IMG/VR virus record: IMGVR_UViG_3300043548_000643
Span: 1-56,913 of that record
Direction: 5' to 3' (one strand)
Source of the DNA: a virus
DNA: 56,913 nucleotides
A program made the translations under genes and the position numbers. The first letter of the stretch is position 1. Every line of letters starts with the position of its first letter. The notes beneath the pieces are model-generated. The model searched no databases. It was not told the DNA's origin and saw nothing but the letters and a program-made list of their open reading frames with translations. Shown in pieces: positions 46,160 to 53,825 of the stretch.

Positions 46160-46496
46160 TTTCTTTCCACTTTCCTAATGTTTTTAAGTATGCTTCTGCT
46201 CGTTGTCTTGCTCTAGCTGATAACCATCCACGTTTTGCAGGTGTTGGGTTATCCCGCAAAGCTATTAAATATAGTTCATTACTGAATGCTCTGTAGGAGC
46301 TAGTGTCCATGCTTAGCTCAACCTCATGCATAGCATCGAGGCTATTCGCATAGTCTGGGCACTCTTTCAAAAGATATCCTTCTGGATCTCGCTCTGTCTT
46401 TGGTCCACATGGAGTCAGACAATGCGTGATACCATCTGAGACAATAGTGAATCCACGGCTTTTATGGACAGCTATATTGATTTCTTCACTAGTCAT
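46152..46496 (-). CDS. ABA-sandwich family phage protein
   Basis: The ATG at 46496 (MTSEEINIAVHKSRGF) was chosen by alignment with paralogues. 114 residues: CPDYANSLDAMHEVELSM and ARARQRAEAYLKTLGKW. Its C-terminal DNA (KTLGKWKEND) is nearly identical to that of the 47311 gene. Confidence 0.65.
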   Translation of the reverse strand: MTSEEINIAVHKSRGFTIVSDGITHCLTPCGPKTERDPEGYLLKECPDYANSLDAMHEVELSMDTSSYRAFSNELYLIALRDNPTPAKRGWLSARARQRAEAYLKTLGKWKEND

Positions 46497-46497
46497 A

Positions 46498-46656
46498 CTA
46501 TTTCTTCCAGCTAAAACCGAAGAAGTTATACACTTCAAAAAAGCTAGTTTTATTCTCTCTGTGATAACTGTTGTAGCTGATCATGGGGTAATACCACCCT
46601 TTCTCCCATTGAAAATGCCAATACTTGATACGAATGTTAATAAATGTGTTATCCAT
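46498..46656 (-). CDS. Small aromatic protein
   Basis: The ATG at 46656 (MDNTFINIRIKYWHFQWEKG) gives 52 residues, very rich in Tyr, Trp, Phe and His. It fills the gap between neighbours exactly. Not recognised. Confidence 0.4.
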   Translation of the reverse strand: MDNTFINIRIKYWHFQWEKGWYYPMISYNSYHRENKTSFFEVYNFFGFSWKK

Positions 46657-46657
46657 A

Positions 46658-46990
46658 TTATTCTTCTGGAGTCCAAGCAAGAATTAGGTGAAATGTACCA
46701 AAACACATTCCGTGAGAATCGAAAGGAATTTTTCCCATTTCTGGATTAAAATCTTCGTTAATTGCTTCTGAAATATCCCGATCTATATCACATACATCTA
46801 AAACCTTGTCTTCTATTGTATAATTCCTTTGAACTATACGATATATGTCGCCACCATGACATTTTTTCCTAAGTACTATATCTTTTTTTGCTGATTCTAA
46901 ATCAGAATGAACTCCATCAAACGCATCAAACCATGATCTACCTATATGTGATTCATATTGCACAACGTATTTCGTAAAGTCTTTACTCAT
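46658..46990 (-). CDS. YxVEY-domain protein (family A)
   Basis: 110 residues: TKYVVQYESHIGRSWFDAFD, DLESAKKDIVL and DIYRIVQRNYTIEDKV form the family A domain. A short C-terminal extension of unknown fold follows. Confidence 0.5.
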   Translation of the reverse strand: MSKDFTKYVVQYESHIGRSWFDAFDGVHSDLESAKKDIVLRKKCHGGDIYRIVQRNYTIEDKVLDVCDIDRDISEAINEDFNPEMGKIPFDSHGMCFGTFHLILAWTPEE

Positions 46991-46991
46991 A

Positions 46992-47318
46992 TTATTCCTT
47001 CCATTTATCGAATGCTCGCAGCATAGCTTCTACTCTTTGTCTTGCTGTAGCAAAAAATGCTGAGGCAAATTCTTCTGCGTCGGGGTTGTCTCGATCAACA
47101 ATCGCGCAAAGCTCATTTGTAAATATTAGCCTTTTTTCTTCTGTTAGTTTAGGCCAAAGAGCTTCGAATGTATAAGCGTCATCCCAGTAATCAGGTATCA
47201 AGCGTCTATGTCTTCCTTCAGGATTTGTTCCAACATATTCGTAATACTTCAAATCTTTTTCGATATTTGTCCACCCACACAATTCAGCTAGAGCGATATT
47301 GATTTCAAGGTCAGTCAT
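46992..47318 (-). CDS. ABA-sandwich family phage protein
   Basis: 108 residues: LEINIALAELCGWTNIE, then a diverged IPDYWDDAYTFEALWPKL, and ATARQRVEAMLRAFDKWKE. The LDAMHEAE helix is degenerate in this copy. Confidence 0.6.
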   Translation of the reverse strand: MTDLEINIALAELCGWTNIEKDLKYYEYVGTNPEGRHRRLIPDYWDDAYTFEALWPKLTEEKRLIFTNELCAIVDRDNPDAEEFASAFFATARQRVEAMLRAFDKWKE

Positions 47319-47676
47319 TTTCTTTCCACTTTCCTAATGTTTTTAAGTATGCTTCTGCTCTTTGTCTTGCCGAGGCATGAAGTAAATCGAAGTGCTCCGA
47401 CAGATCTATTGCCGAACCATGACACAGAACTAGCAATAACCTGAAAGCGAAATCTCGCCTTTGTTTATCGTCTAGCCGCTCTTCAGCCTCTCTCATGGCG
47501 TTTAGGTTATTGCAATAATCAGGAAACGTGCAACTACCAGCAACAGGAGGAGATCCAATACGCACCATTTCCGGAACATCGCTTACGTCCCAATATTTTT
47601 GTGGTTTTGGTAGCACCTTGCAATTTTTCCACCCAAGTGACTCTGCAATTGCTATATTAATTTCTTCGCTAGTCAT
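47311..47676 (-). CDS. ABA-sandwich family phage protein
   Basis: 121 residues: EEINIAIAESLGWKNCK, FPDYCNNLNAMREAEERL and ASARQRAEAYLKTLGKWKE. It is the most canonical member (PDYxNxLNAMxEAE). Confidence 0.7.
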   Translation of the reverse strand: MTSEEINIAIAESLGWKNCKVLPKPQKYWDVSDVPEMVRIGSPPVAGSCTFPDYCNNLNAMREAEERLDDKQRRDFAFRLLLVLCHGSAIDLSEHFDLLHASARQRAEAYLKTLGKWKEND

Positions 47677-47711
47677 TGGTTATTTCAGGTTCTTTGTATC
47701 AAATCATAGAG

Positions 47712-48038
47712 TTATTCGACTCGCTCGTATGTTTCCTCAAAAATACTAGGCTTGCACGGATAACGCTCACCTTTTACTCCTGTGATAATATAATCACCAG
47801 GACATACTCGATGCCCGCCTTCAAGTGTATCTATCCAGCCGTGGTGATGAATTAGCTTATGACAATGTGAGCATTCATAATGTCCAGCTATATCAGGGTG
47901 CCTGAAGTATCTCACAACCTTACCTTCGCTCAGGAAAGCTGGATTAGCGTCAATAAGAACGCACTGGTCATCTGGGTGGTCTCCGTTTTTAAACCATTGC
48001 GTGGCTTCTATAACTACTGGTTTCTTTCGATATTTCAT
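47712..48038 (-). CDS. Conserved phage protein (KPVVIEATQW type)
   Basis: 108 residues: MKYRKKPVVIEATQWFKNGD at the start and PGDYIITGVKGERYPCKPSI near the end. A CSHC/HH cluster in the middle may bind zinc. This is one of the commonest small phage proteins; it is probably small and beta-rich. A truncated second copy lies at 48433-48516. Confidence 0.7.
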   Translation of the reverse strand: MKYRKKPVVIEATQWFKNGDHPDDQCVLIDANPAFLSEGKVVRYFRHPDIAGHYECSHCHKLIHHHGWIDTLEGGHRVCPGDYIITGVKGERYPCKPSIFEETYERVE

Positions 48039-48071
48039 AGTGATACTGTTTCTTCTAGGTTAATTTCTTCG

Positions 48072-48203
48072 TCATTGATGTCCATAGACAAACATGAAGT
48101 AAACAAAGGTCATTCCGACATTGAGACCCATAAGAAAGAATCCAAATAGATAGTTCTCAGGGTTCTCACAGATTTCTTTTCTAATTTGAGGTGGGATCTT
48201 CAT
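48072..48203 (-). CDS. 43-residue membrane miniprotein
   Basis: ATG 48203 overlaps the Lar-like stop (ATGA); stop TGA at 48072. One hydrophobic helix (NYLFGFFLMGLNVGMTFVYF). Its 3' end lies against a ~40-nt remnant of the ABA gene tail. Confidence 0.5.
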   Translation of the reverse strand: MKIPPQIRKEICENPENYLFGFFLMGLNVGMTFVYFMFVYGHQ

Positions 48204-48427
48204 TGCTGTCTTTCGTTCCAAATCTTGATCAGCTTAGCAGGAAATATAAAATCATCCCAAAATTGTTCAATCAGTTCTCGTTTGAGGTAAGACCAAGGCC
48301 CAGCACAGCCACAGTCGTGACAAACAACATTAGCTGGTACTCCTTCTCTGTCTTCTGTGCTAGTCTGGATATTCAGATCCTTTGAACCACAGAAAGGACA
48401 AGGTTTGATATCTTCGTTCACTTTCAT
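48200..48427 (-). CDS. Lar-family restriction-alleviation-like zinc protein
   Basis: 75 residues: IKPCPFCGSKDLNIQTS, VVCHDCGCAGPW and a C-terminal IKIWNERQQ match the small Lar-type ribbon proteins of phages and prophages. E. coli Lar stimulates host modification and relieves restriction; the function here is inferred only from the ribbon pattern. Confidence 0.6.
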   Translation of the reverse strand: MKVNEDIKPCPFCGSKDLNIQTSTEDREGVPANVVCHDCGCAGPWSYLKRELIEQFWDDFIFPAKLIKIWNERQQ

Positions 48428-48432
48428 ATTAG

Positions 48433-48516
48433 CTAGAACGCACTGGTCATCTCGATGATCTCCATTTTTAACGATTGCGCGGCCTCTATAACTACTGGTT
48501 TCTTTCGATATTTCAT
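48433..48516 (-). pseudogene. Truncated copy of the KPVVIEA gene
   Basis: ATG 48516 opens MKYRKKPVVIEAAQS, matching the start of the 47712-48038 gene. A small deletion then shifts the frame and it stops at 48433. The DNA remains similar to 47950-48038 up to GATGACCAGTGCGTTCT. It still begins in an ATGA overlap with the ABA gene. Clearly a duplication remnant. Confidence 0.75.
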
Positions 48517-48890
48517 AGTGATACTGTTTCTTCTAGTTTAATTTCTTCGTTTTTGCTATCTAAGGTTACAATCAAGGCACGTACACGATCTCTAGCAGAA
48601 CTAGACAGATATGCACGCTGCCAATCTTTTACACTTTTAGAGTATTCTTTAGCTATATACCACAAGAGCCATCTGTATTTCTCGAATTGCTCCTCAGAGA
48701 GCGTCCGCTCTATTTTGTGAACAATATCCAAATCTTGTGTGTATGTGTTTACAGCTACAAAAGCTCTCATAGGAAAAACCATTCCCATCAAAACTCCTTG
48801 CATCTTTTTAATGCCGTGCCATCCGAGGAGTTCAGCCAGCTGCTTGTCAAGTCTCTCGTCAGATGTTAATTCTTCTTCATCATTTTCCAT
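48513..48890 (-). CDS. ABA-sandwich family phage protein
   Basis: 125 residues: LDKQLAELLGWHGIK, and a C-terminal SSARDRVRALIVTLDSK. The PDY motif is lost (VNTYTQDLDIVHKIERTL). The last ~12 codons (EEIKLEETVSL) are duplicated at 48040-48075, next to the intact KPVVIEA gene. Confidence 0.6.
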   Translation of the reverse strand: MENDEEELTSDERLDKQLAELLGWHGIKKMQGVLMGMVFPMRAFVAVNTYTQDLDIVHKIERTLSEEQFEKYRWLLWYIAKEYSKSVKDWQRAYLSSSARDRVRALIVTLDSKNEEIKLEETVSL

Positions 48891-49074
48891 ATTCTAGTTT
48901 GTAGATGATCTTGTACGCTTCTTCGATGTTCTTGTTTAGTTCCTCTTCAACAGGGCACTGCACTGAAAGACAATGTCTGTGTTTTTTAGGATGATGTAGG
49001 TCTCCGCAAAAGGGCCTAGGGATGTACCCTAGGACCCTACGGAGAATGTTTATTTCCTTTTTGCTTATCTTCAT
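48880..49074 (-). CDS. Small Cys/His protein
   Basis: 64 residues with PRPFCGDLHHPKKHRHCLSVQCP, a possible zinc site, flanked by helices. Overlaps the next gene by 11 nt. Not recognised. Confidence 0.45.
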   Translation of the reverse strand: MKISKKEINILRRVLGYIPRPFCGDLHHPKKHRHCLSVQCPVEEELNKNIEEAYKIIYKLEYGK

Positions 49075-49083
49075 TACTGAAGA

Positions 49084-49878
49084 CTACTTGTAGTTTCCGA
49101 GACTGGCGTCAGACTTTGGAGCATACTTTTCCAGGATATGGAAGAAGTCTTCTCGAGCTAGCTGTCTGCCGCTACTATCCATTTGCTTGGCAAGCCTGTT
49201 TCCGTAATAACCTCCAAGCTGCTCTTTGAGCACTTCAGGATTGCTGATATCCAACTTTGCAATATCGTACACAATTTTTATCAATTCAGAGGCAGGAAGC
49301 TTCCAGCCACGCTTAGTGAATTTCATAGCCCTAGAAAGAGCTGCTACAGGAAAACCGCTACCTGCATAGACTAGCTCTTTAGTTACAATACTCTCGAGAC
49401 TCTTTTGAGTTAATATGAGCCCTTCGTCGACTGTGTAGTAGCTTCTTGTGTGAGCAAAATCGAACGTTTTATGTATGCTATCTACCTTACCACAGAATCG
49501 TAAGATGATCTGCAGTCCTCCTGTAAGAGTAATTGCATTCTGCGAGTAGTGAACTGGAGAATATAACTCGCTAGATATTGGTATTGCTCGCCCAAGTTTA
49601 ATGACGCCCTGGTTCAGTGTCACTCTATTAAGGCTAGGCGCATCCACAGCGTTATAACCTAAATGAGCTGTATAATGCTTCGCTAGTAAGTAAGCAGTAT
49701 TAACCTCTTTGAAGTAGAGGTCATAATCACGTACAGGCTCATTCAAGAGCATAGACGCGATACAACCACCACTCACAATTACATCTCTTTTTGCAGCTGC
49801 CTTGAGGTTTGCTGGCAGGCTCTTGAACCATAGGGTCAGAGCTTTTTCAATGTTTTCTTGAATTTGTCGTTTGTTCAT
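49084..49878 (-). CDS. Nucleotidyltransferase-fold protein
   Basis: 264 residues. VIVSGGCIASMLLNEPVRDY followed by DLYF matches the GG...DxD signature of pol-beta type nucleotidyltransferases (GG at ~37-38, D-Y-D at ~50-52). Further conserved stretches shared with the 51010 product are the QNAITLTG...IILRFCG block, the FDFAHT motif and FTKRGWKLPASELIKIVYD. tRNA CCA-adding enzymes, MntA-type toxins and kinases share the head; substrate unknown. Confidence 0.7.
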   Translation of the reverse strand: MNKRQIQENIEKALTLWFKSLPANLKAAAKRDVIVSGGCIASMLLNEPVRDYDLYFKEVNTAYLLAKHYTAHLGYNAVDAPSLNRVTLNQGVIKLGRAIPISSELYSPVHYSQNAITLTGGLQIILRFCGKVDSIHKTFDFAHTRSYYTVDEGLILTQKSLESIVTKELVYAGSGFPVAALSRAMKFTKRGWKLPASELIKIVYDIAKLDISNPEVLKEQLGGYYGNRLAKQMDSSGRQLAREDFFHILEKYAPKSDASLGNYK

Positions 49879-49884
49879 GTGTTG

Positions 49885-50295
49885 CTAGGTTGCTTCTGGG
49901 AAATACTCTAGAAACAGTTTGACCGCTTCTCTGAGTACAGGTATGCACATTTGTCTTTTTAGCCAGGCACGATCATCCTCAACATCTTTATAAAGCGAGG
50001 TTTCTATATACACTTGATGATATCGGTAAGAGGCAGAAAGAATACTGTCTCCCATAAGCATCATCTGACCATCCTGATAGAAATGAGGGCGGTATGACAT
50101 AGCTTCGGCGTCAAATATTATGATTTTAGCTATAAAAGCACCCGACGCCTGCTTAGGCTCAATTCTCACAACAAAGCCAGGCTCATCAAATATACTGCTA
50201 GGAGTGAGCCTGAATTCTCGATCAGGTACCGGCCAGATATTAGGACAACCTCGCTTTCTGGTAACACCTTTATCTACAAAATAAAATCTATTCAT
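49885..50295 (-). CDS. PNxWPV family protein
   Basis: 136 residues: FYFVDKGVTRKRGCPNIWPV, FVVRIEPKQASG, and a helical end REAVKLFLEYFPEA. It pairs with the gene at 54145-54576. No domain recognised; it sits directly beside the nucleotidyltransferase. Confidence 0.55.
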   Translation of the reverse strand: MNRFYFVDKGVTRKRGCPNIWPVPDREFRLTPSSIFDEPGFVVRIEPKQASGAFIAKIIIFDAEAMSYRPHFYQDGQMMLMGDSILSASYRYHQVYIETSLYKDVEDDRAWLKRQMCIPVLREAVKLFLEYFPEAT

Positions 50296-50653
50296 CTGTA
50301 GCGTCTATAGCCTTTGTGTTGAGTTTGTATTTTTTCGCTATCTCCTCTAAGTAGCTTTTCCACTCTGCAACTTCGACAGTGTCGTGCATGAGCTGCAGTT
50401 CCAAAATCAGCATCTCGTGATTTCGAGAGGCATCATACTCATCTAACACTCCTCGCCAATCAATACCTTCCATATGATTGTCATACTCATCATCTGCGAT
50501 GAGGCACCCTGCTGCACACTTAAGTCCATCACAATTGCGATAAGAGCAGCTTGCGCCGTCCAGACTGCGCTTGTTCTGTGCGAGTAAGTGAGTAGCCACC
50601 TGGTCAAATACTTCCTGAGCTGAGGCTTCTCCTAGTGTTTTAAGCGTGATCAT
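50288..50653 (-). CDS. CAAGCLI family phage protein
   Basis: 121 residues: LKTLGEASAQEVFDQVATHL, LKCAAGCLIADDEYDNHM and ELQLMHDTVEVAEWKSYL. Fifth copy in the window. Confidence 0.7.
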   Translation of the reverse strand: MITLKTLGEASAQEVFDQVATHLLAQNKRSLDGASCSYRNCDGLKCAAGCLIADDEYDNHMEGIDWRGVLDEYDASRNHEMLILELQLMHDTVEVAEWKSYLEEIAKKYKLNTKAIDATDE

Positions 50654-50656
50654 ATT

Positions 50657-50833
50657 CTAGCCTTTAATTGCTGCGTATATTACATAGAACCATCCCAACA
50701 GTGTGTGCAATAACGCCCACAAGATAGACTTGTTTTTTGTGTAGCTGATCACCATCGCCAATACAGCTCCTAGCTTGAGTCCTTCAGAGCTGGTAATCTT
50801 CAACTTAAGTTGTTTCGGTTTCGAGTGTTCCAT
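50657..50833 (-). CDS. 58-residue membrane miniprotein
   Basis: ATG 50833 to TAG 50657: basic N-terminus (EHSKPKQLKLKITSS), then two hydrophobic helices (GLKLGAVLAMVISY and SILWALLHTLLGWFYVIYAA). It overlaps the upstream gene by 29 nt and fills the gap before the CAAGCLI gene. Confidence 0.5.
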   Translation of the reverse strand: MEHSKPKQLKLKITSSEGLKLGAVLAMVISYTKNKSILWALLHTLLGWFYVIYAAIKG

Positions 50834-51023
50834 TTTTTGCTTTTTCTGTTAATTCTTCGTATTTTGAAATAGCCTCTTTGATTTGCTGCCTTTCTTTATC
50901 ATATCTCACATAGCCTTTACCCCAGGTTTCGAGCTGCACTAATGCTTCTCGAGCATAGTCTACAAGATCGTCAGCGCAAGAGCGCCAAGCATCCCTTTCT
51001 TCCTTAAGATTATTCTTCTGCAT
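50805..51023 (-). CDS. Small charged helical protein
   Basis: The ATG at 51023 (MQKNNLKEERDAWRSCADDL) was chosen because longer starts overlap the nucleotidyltransferase more. 72 residues, helical. It resembles the small coiled proteins often found in phage early regions; no function. Confidence 0.45.
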   Translation of the reverse strand: MQKNNLKEERDAWRSCADDLVDYAREALVQLETWGKGYVRYDKERQQIKEAISKYEELTEKAKNGTLETETT

Positions 51024-51903
51024 CTTCCTTTTCTGTTTCAGTTTCTTCCTCAGTAGCCTCGTCTTCTCGAGCTTCATCAAATACCTTATTGATTACCTCA
51101 AACAAATAGCCGCGCTCAAGAGGACGACCATCCATTCTCAATAGCTCGATCATACGTGCAAAGTAGCTCGTATCTACTCCTGTAAGCTGATCTTCGAGAA
51201 TCTCATAGTTTTGCAGGTCTAGCTGACTAGCATCATAGATGATCTTGAACATTTCGCCAGCAGTGATGTTCCAGCCACGCTTGATGAACTTTTTGATCCT
51301 GAACAACGAGCATACAGGGTAGAGACTTCCTACATATTTGAGCTCTTTAGAGAGAATGCTCTCAAGAGCTGCAGGATGCAGTACGAGATCAGTGTTTTGG
51401 CTGAAGTAGTTTGTCGCATGCACGAAGTCGTAGTTCTTGTGAATCTGGGAAGCATCTCCCACAAACCTGAGTACGAGCTGGATTTCGTTGGTGAGAGTGA
51501 TCGCATTAGAAGTGATCATACTCACACGATACCGGCCTTTGTTCTCAGCGCCTTCAACTGCGTCAAATTTATCGAGCACACCTTTGTCAAAGATCTTTAC
51601 CTCTACGCGATCTTCTGACTCGATGACATCTGCGAAATCACTATAGTGCTCACCTACAAGTTGCTTCAGATAGTATTTAGCAAGCCTCGCTGCAACACTA
51701 GCATCATCGAAATAGATGTCATAGTCGTTGGGGAGGTCTCCCTGAAGCATACTTGCAATAGCTCCTCCTGTGAGGATATAGTGAGATTTAACATCTCTTC
51801 GGAGATCTTCGTCGTTGATTGTCTTGAGCCAGCCAGCGATCTTGTGCTTGATGGTCTGCTCGATTGTCTTGCGCTTGAATCCGCGTTTGTTGTTGTCGTT
51901 CAT
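51010..51903 (-). CDS. Nucleotidyltransferase-fold protein, paralogue
   Basis: 297 residues. YILTGGAIASMLQGDLPNDY then DIYF carries the GG...DxD motif, and the SNAITLTNEIQLVLRFVGDA, FDFVHA-like YDFVHATNYF and IKKFIKRGWNITAGEMFKII blocks match the 49084 product. The C-terminus is very acidic (EATEEETETEKED). Duplicated within 2 kb, so the pair may act together or on different targets. Confidence 0.7.
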   Translation of the reverse strand: MNDNNKRGFKRKTIEQTIKHKIAGWLKTINDEDLRRDVKSHYILTGGAIASMLQGDLPNDYDIYFDDASVAARLAKYYLKQLVGEHYSDFADVIESEDRVEVKIFDKGVLDKFDAVEGAENKGRYRVSMITSNAITLTNEIQLVLRFVGDASQIHKNYDFVHATNYFSQNTDLVLHPAALESILSKELKYVGSLYPVCSLFRIKKFIKRGWNITAGEMFKIIYDASQLDLQNYEILEDQLTGVDTSYFARMIELLRMDGRPLERGYLFEVINKVFDEAREDEATEEETETEKEDAEE

Positions 51904-51926
51904 AAATAAGTTTGATTTGTTAAGGT

Positions 51927-52160
51927 TTATAATGCTGCTCGGGTTTCTTGTACCGTCACCTCTTCCCAGGAATACACAAGTGCTGATAGAGGTTCTTTAG
52001 CTATTTCGTATCCACCCTCTGTTAACTCTATTTTCGTACGCATTGGTCGAGGCTCGTTTGAAGGATACATCATTGCCCCTCTTTCAGTCATAGATACGAT
52101 CTGCATAGGATTGATAAAAACTGTCTCGTCTTTTTCTGTGGTGATTTTAAGTAAACGCAT
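51927..52160 (-). CDS. FlbD-like small beta protein
   Basis: 77 residues: LLKITTEKDETVFINPMQIV, then KIELTEGGYEIAKEPLSALV. The alternation fits the FlbD-type fold (a strand, an INxxxI motif, then the V/K-E-P-L motif). A relative is at 56339-56680. Not a flagellar gene here. Confidence 0.5.
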   Translation of the reverse strand: MRLLKITTEKDETVFINPMQIVSMTERGAMMYPSNEPRPMRTKIELTEGGYEIAKEPLSALVYSWEEVTVQETRAAL

Positions 52161-52171
52161 AATTTTATTTG

Positions 52172-52426
52172 TTAAGGGTTGTGGACAATTACAGCGTCGG
52201 CTAGTCCTGCGTCATAGCCTCGGCTATATTCTTCTTCTACCTTTTCTTCCAGCCTTTCAATTTTACTTTCGAGCTCTTTGATCTCTTCTCTTAGCTCGTC
52301 TAGCAACCTTTCTGCTTCATCATGCTCGACATATTCTCCATGATAGCGATCCGCTAGCATCTCGGATTCTATAAAGTTATTTCCGCACTCCTCACAGGAG
52401 GAAACATACATTTTGTATCTTGTCAT
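52172..52426 (-). CDS. Zinc-knuckle/coiled-coil protein
   Basis: The ATG at 52426 (MTRYKMYVSSCEECGNNFIE) abuts the upstream stop. 84 residues; a CEEC half-ribbon and then a long coiled coil (LLDELREEIKELESKIERLE). Confidence 0.5.
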   Translation of the reverse strand: MTRYKMYVSSCEECGNNFIESEMLADRYHGEYVEHDEAERLLDELREEIKELESKIERLEEKVEEEYSRGYDAGLADAVIVHNP

Positions 52427-52427
52427 A

Positions 52428-52667
52428 TTATAGTGCTTTTCCGTTGAGTTGTGCGTACCGTACATCATCGCCAGCTACACTCAGCGAAGATGCAAATACT
52501 TTAGAGCTTTGAGGGCCTCCATAATAAAACCATACCCTTACAATATCTCCTTCTCTGCTATCGGTACGCTCGTCTAGGTTAACCAGCCCATGTTTACCGT
52601 GCAAACGATGATCTGGTTGCAGAGTGCTAGGTTGATTGACCCATACTCTGGTCATCTGGGTTTCCAT
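52428..52667 (-). CDS. Conserved phage protein (VNQPSTLQP type)
   Basis: 79 residues: RVWVNQPSTLQPDHRLHGKH and IVRVWFYYGGPQSSKVFASS with LS near the end. The pattern recurs in phage genomes. Function unknown. Confidence 0.55.
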   Translation of the reverse strand: METQMTRVWVNQPSTLQPDHRLHGKHGLVNLDERTDSREGDIVRVWFYYGGPQSSKVFASSLSVAGDDVRYAQLNGKAL

Positions 52668-52670
52668 AGC

Positions 52671-52820
52671 TTACAAGTTTGTATAGTAGATTGCGGTTGT
52701 CTCGGCATCGAGAACGACTGCTTCATGCCAGGCAACAAACTCGTCCTGGTTCCATTCTTTGTTGAATACTTTATCGAACGCCTCTCTGGCTGAGATTTTG
52801 ATCAGTTCTTCGTGAGACAT
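52671..52820 (-). CDS. Small protein (49 residues)
   Basis: ATG 52820 to TAA 52671, 3-4 nt from the neighbours. SHEELIKISAREAFDKVFNK, WNQDEFVAWHEAVVLD. No family recognised; gap-filling position supports it. Confidence 0.5.
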   Translation of the reverse strand: MSHEELIKISAREAFDKVFNKEWNQDEFVAWHEAVVLDAETTAIYYTNL

Positions 52821-52821
52821 A

Positions 52822-53142
52822 TTAAATATCTTTACTAAGCTCATCGACTTCTTTTTGAAGCGCTGCGATCTGCCCGTTTAGTACGTGTACTTTATCAAGG
52901 GTTTTTTGTCTTTCTCTTTGTCTATCATCAAGAATGTCGCCTATCGTCTTATCTTCCCATATACTTCTAATTGGATAACCGTCGATACTCCAATGCGCAG
53001 GCAGATCTTCTTTGTGATTTATCTCACACACAGAAGACACTGTACATTTGTATCCACAAGCCGCGCCTACAATTAATCCAGCAGCATCACGGTCGTCTGC
53101 CACCACAACCGCGTCTAACTGCACTTTGTATAATTTTTTCAT
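52822..53142 (-). CDS. MKKLY family protein
   Basis: 106 residues: KKLYKVQLDAVVVADDRDAA, LPAHWSIDGYPIR and a heptad helix tail (VHVLNGQIAALQKEVDELSK). Same family as 37424 and 53501. Confidence 0.55.
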   Translation of the reverse strand: MKKLYKVQLDAVVVADDRDAAGLIVGAACGYKCTVSSVCEINHKEDLPAHWSIDGYPIRSIWEDKTIGDILDDRQRERQKTLDKVHVLNGQIAALQKEVDELSKDI

Positions 53143-53193
53143 ATTTACTTTCTTATTCCCCAGATGTCGTATTTTTGAGGTGTAGTTTTTATA

Positions 53194-53499
53194 TTACCAA
53201 ACAATATAGAACAGAATGTCTTCGTCTTGTGTGAGATTGTAATGCTTAACCAATAGGCTGTTGAATTGGTTGATTAAATCTTCATCGCTCTCACGGAAAT
53301 AATCTAAGCTATCAGTTATTCGCCATGGCAGATAACAACCATTAGTGATAGTGACAGGTACGTAAGATTTCCCATCTGTATCTGTAAGCAGACTCCAGAG
53401 AGTGTCCTCGAGATCAAAATTTTCCTGAGCTCTGAAGAAATCTATCAGGCTCATATAGTCAATTACTTTTGTAGTTTCAAATTCTGGTTTTTGTTGCAT
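53194..53499 (-). CDS. Unknown small protein
   Basis: The ATG at 53499 (MQQKPEFETTKVIDYMSLID) lies 1 nt after the upstream stop. 101 residues with acidic and aromatic residues (DYFRESDEDLINQFNSLLVK). Not recognised. Confidence 0.45.
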   Translation of the reverse strand: MQQKPEFETTKVIDYMSLIDFFRAQENFDLEDTLWSLLTDTDGKSYVPVTITNGCYLPWRITDSLDYFRESDEDLINQFNSLLVKHYNLTQDEDILFYIVW

Positions 53500-53500
53500 T

Positions 53501-53824
53501 TTATTCAGAAGTTTTTCCATAAAGTAGTTTTTCCAGTTCTTCAATGCGTGCCTTGAGTCTTAGGTTCTCTTCAGAGATGTATTTCTCGCTGAGCTTTTCC
53601 AAAATAAACCTTATTGAATCGTCCGCAATAGCTCCGTCGGTTGCTTCAATCGGGCTGTATGTAATCTTCCAGCCGGTAGGTATATCTGCCTCTGATTTAA
53701 TTTCACTCAAAGAATTTGGTACATATCCCATTGAGTCTTCGTGGAGAGCTCTAGCAAATTCAAGACTCTCCTCAGGCTCAACGAGGATGACTGCACTGTA
53801 TGTTGCTTTATATAGTCTTTTCAT
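53501..53824 (-). CDS. MKKLY family protein
   Basis: The ATG at 53824 (KRLYKATYSAVILVEPEESL) was chosen by alignment. 107 residues with IPTGWKITYSPI and C-terminal coiled coil (SEENLRLKARIEELEKLLYG). Confidence 0.55.
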   Translation of the reverse strand: MKRLYKATYSAVILVEPEESLEFARALHEDSMGYVPNSLSEIKSEADIPTGWKITYSPIEATDGAIADDSIRFILEKLSEKYISEENLRLKARIEELEKLLYGKTSE

Positions 53825-53825
53825 G

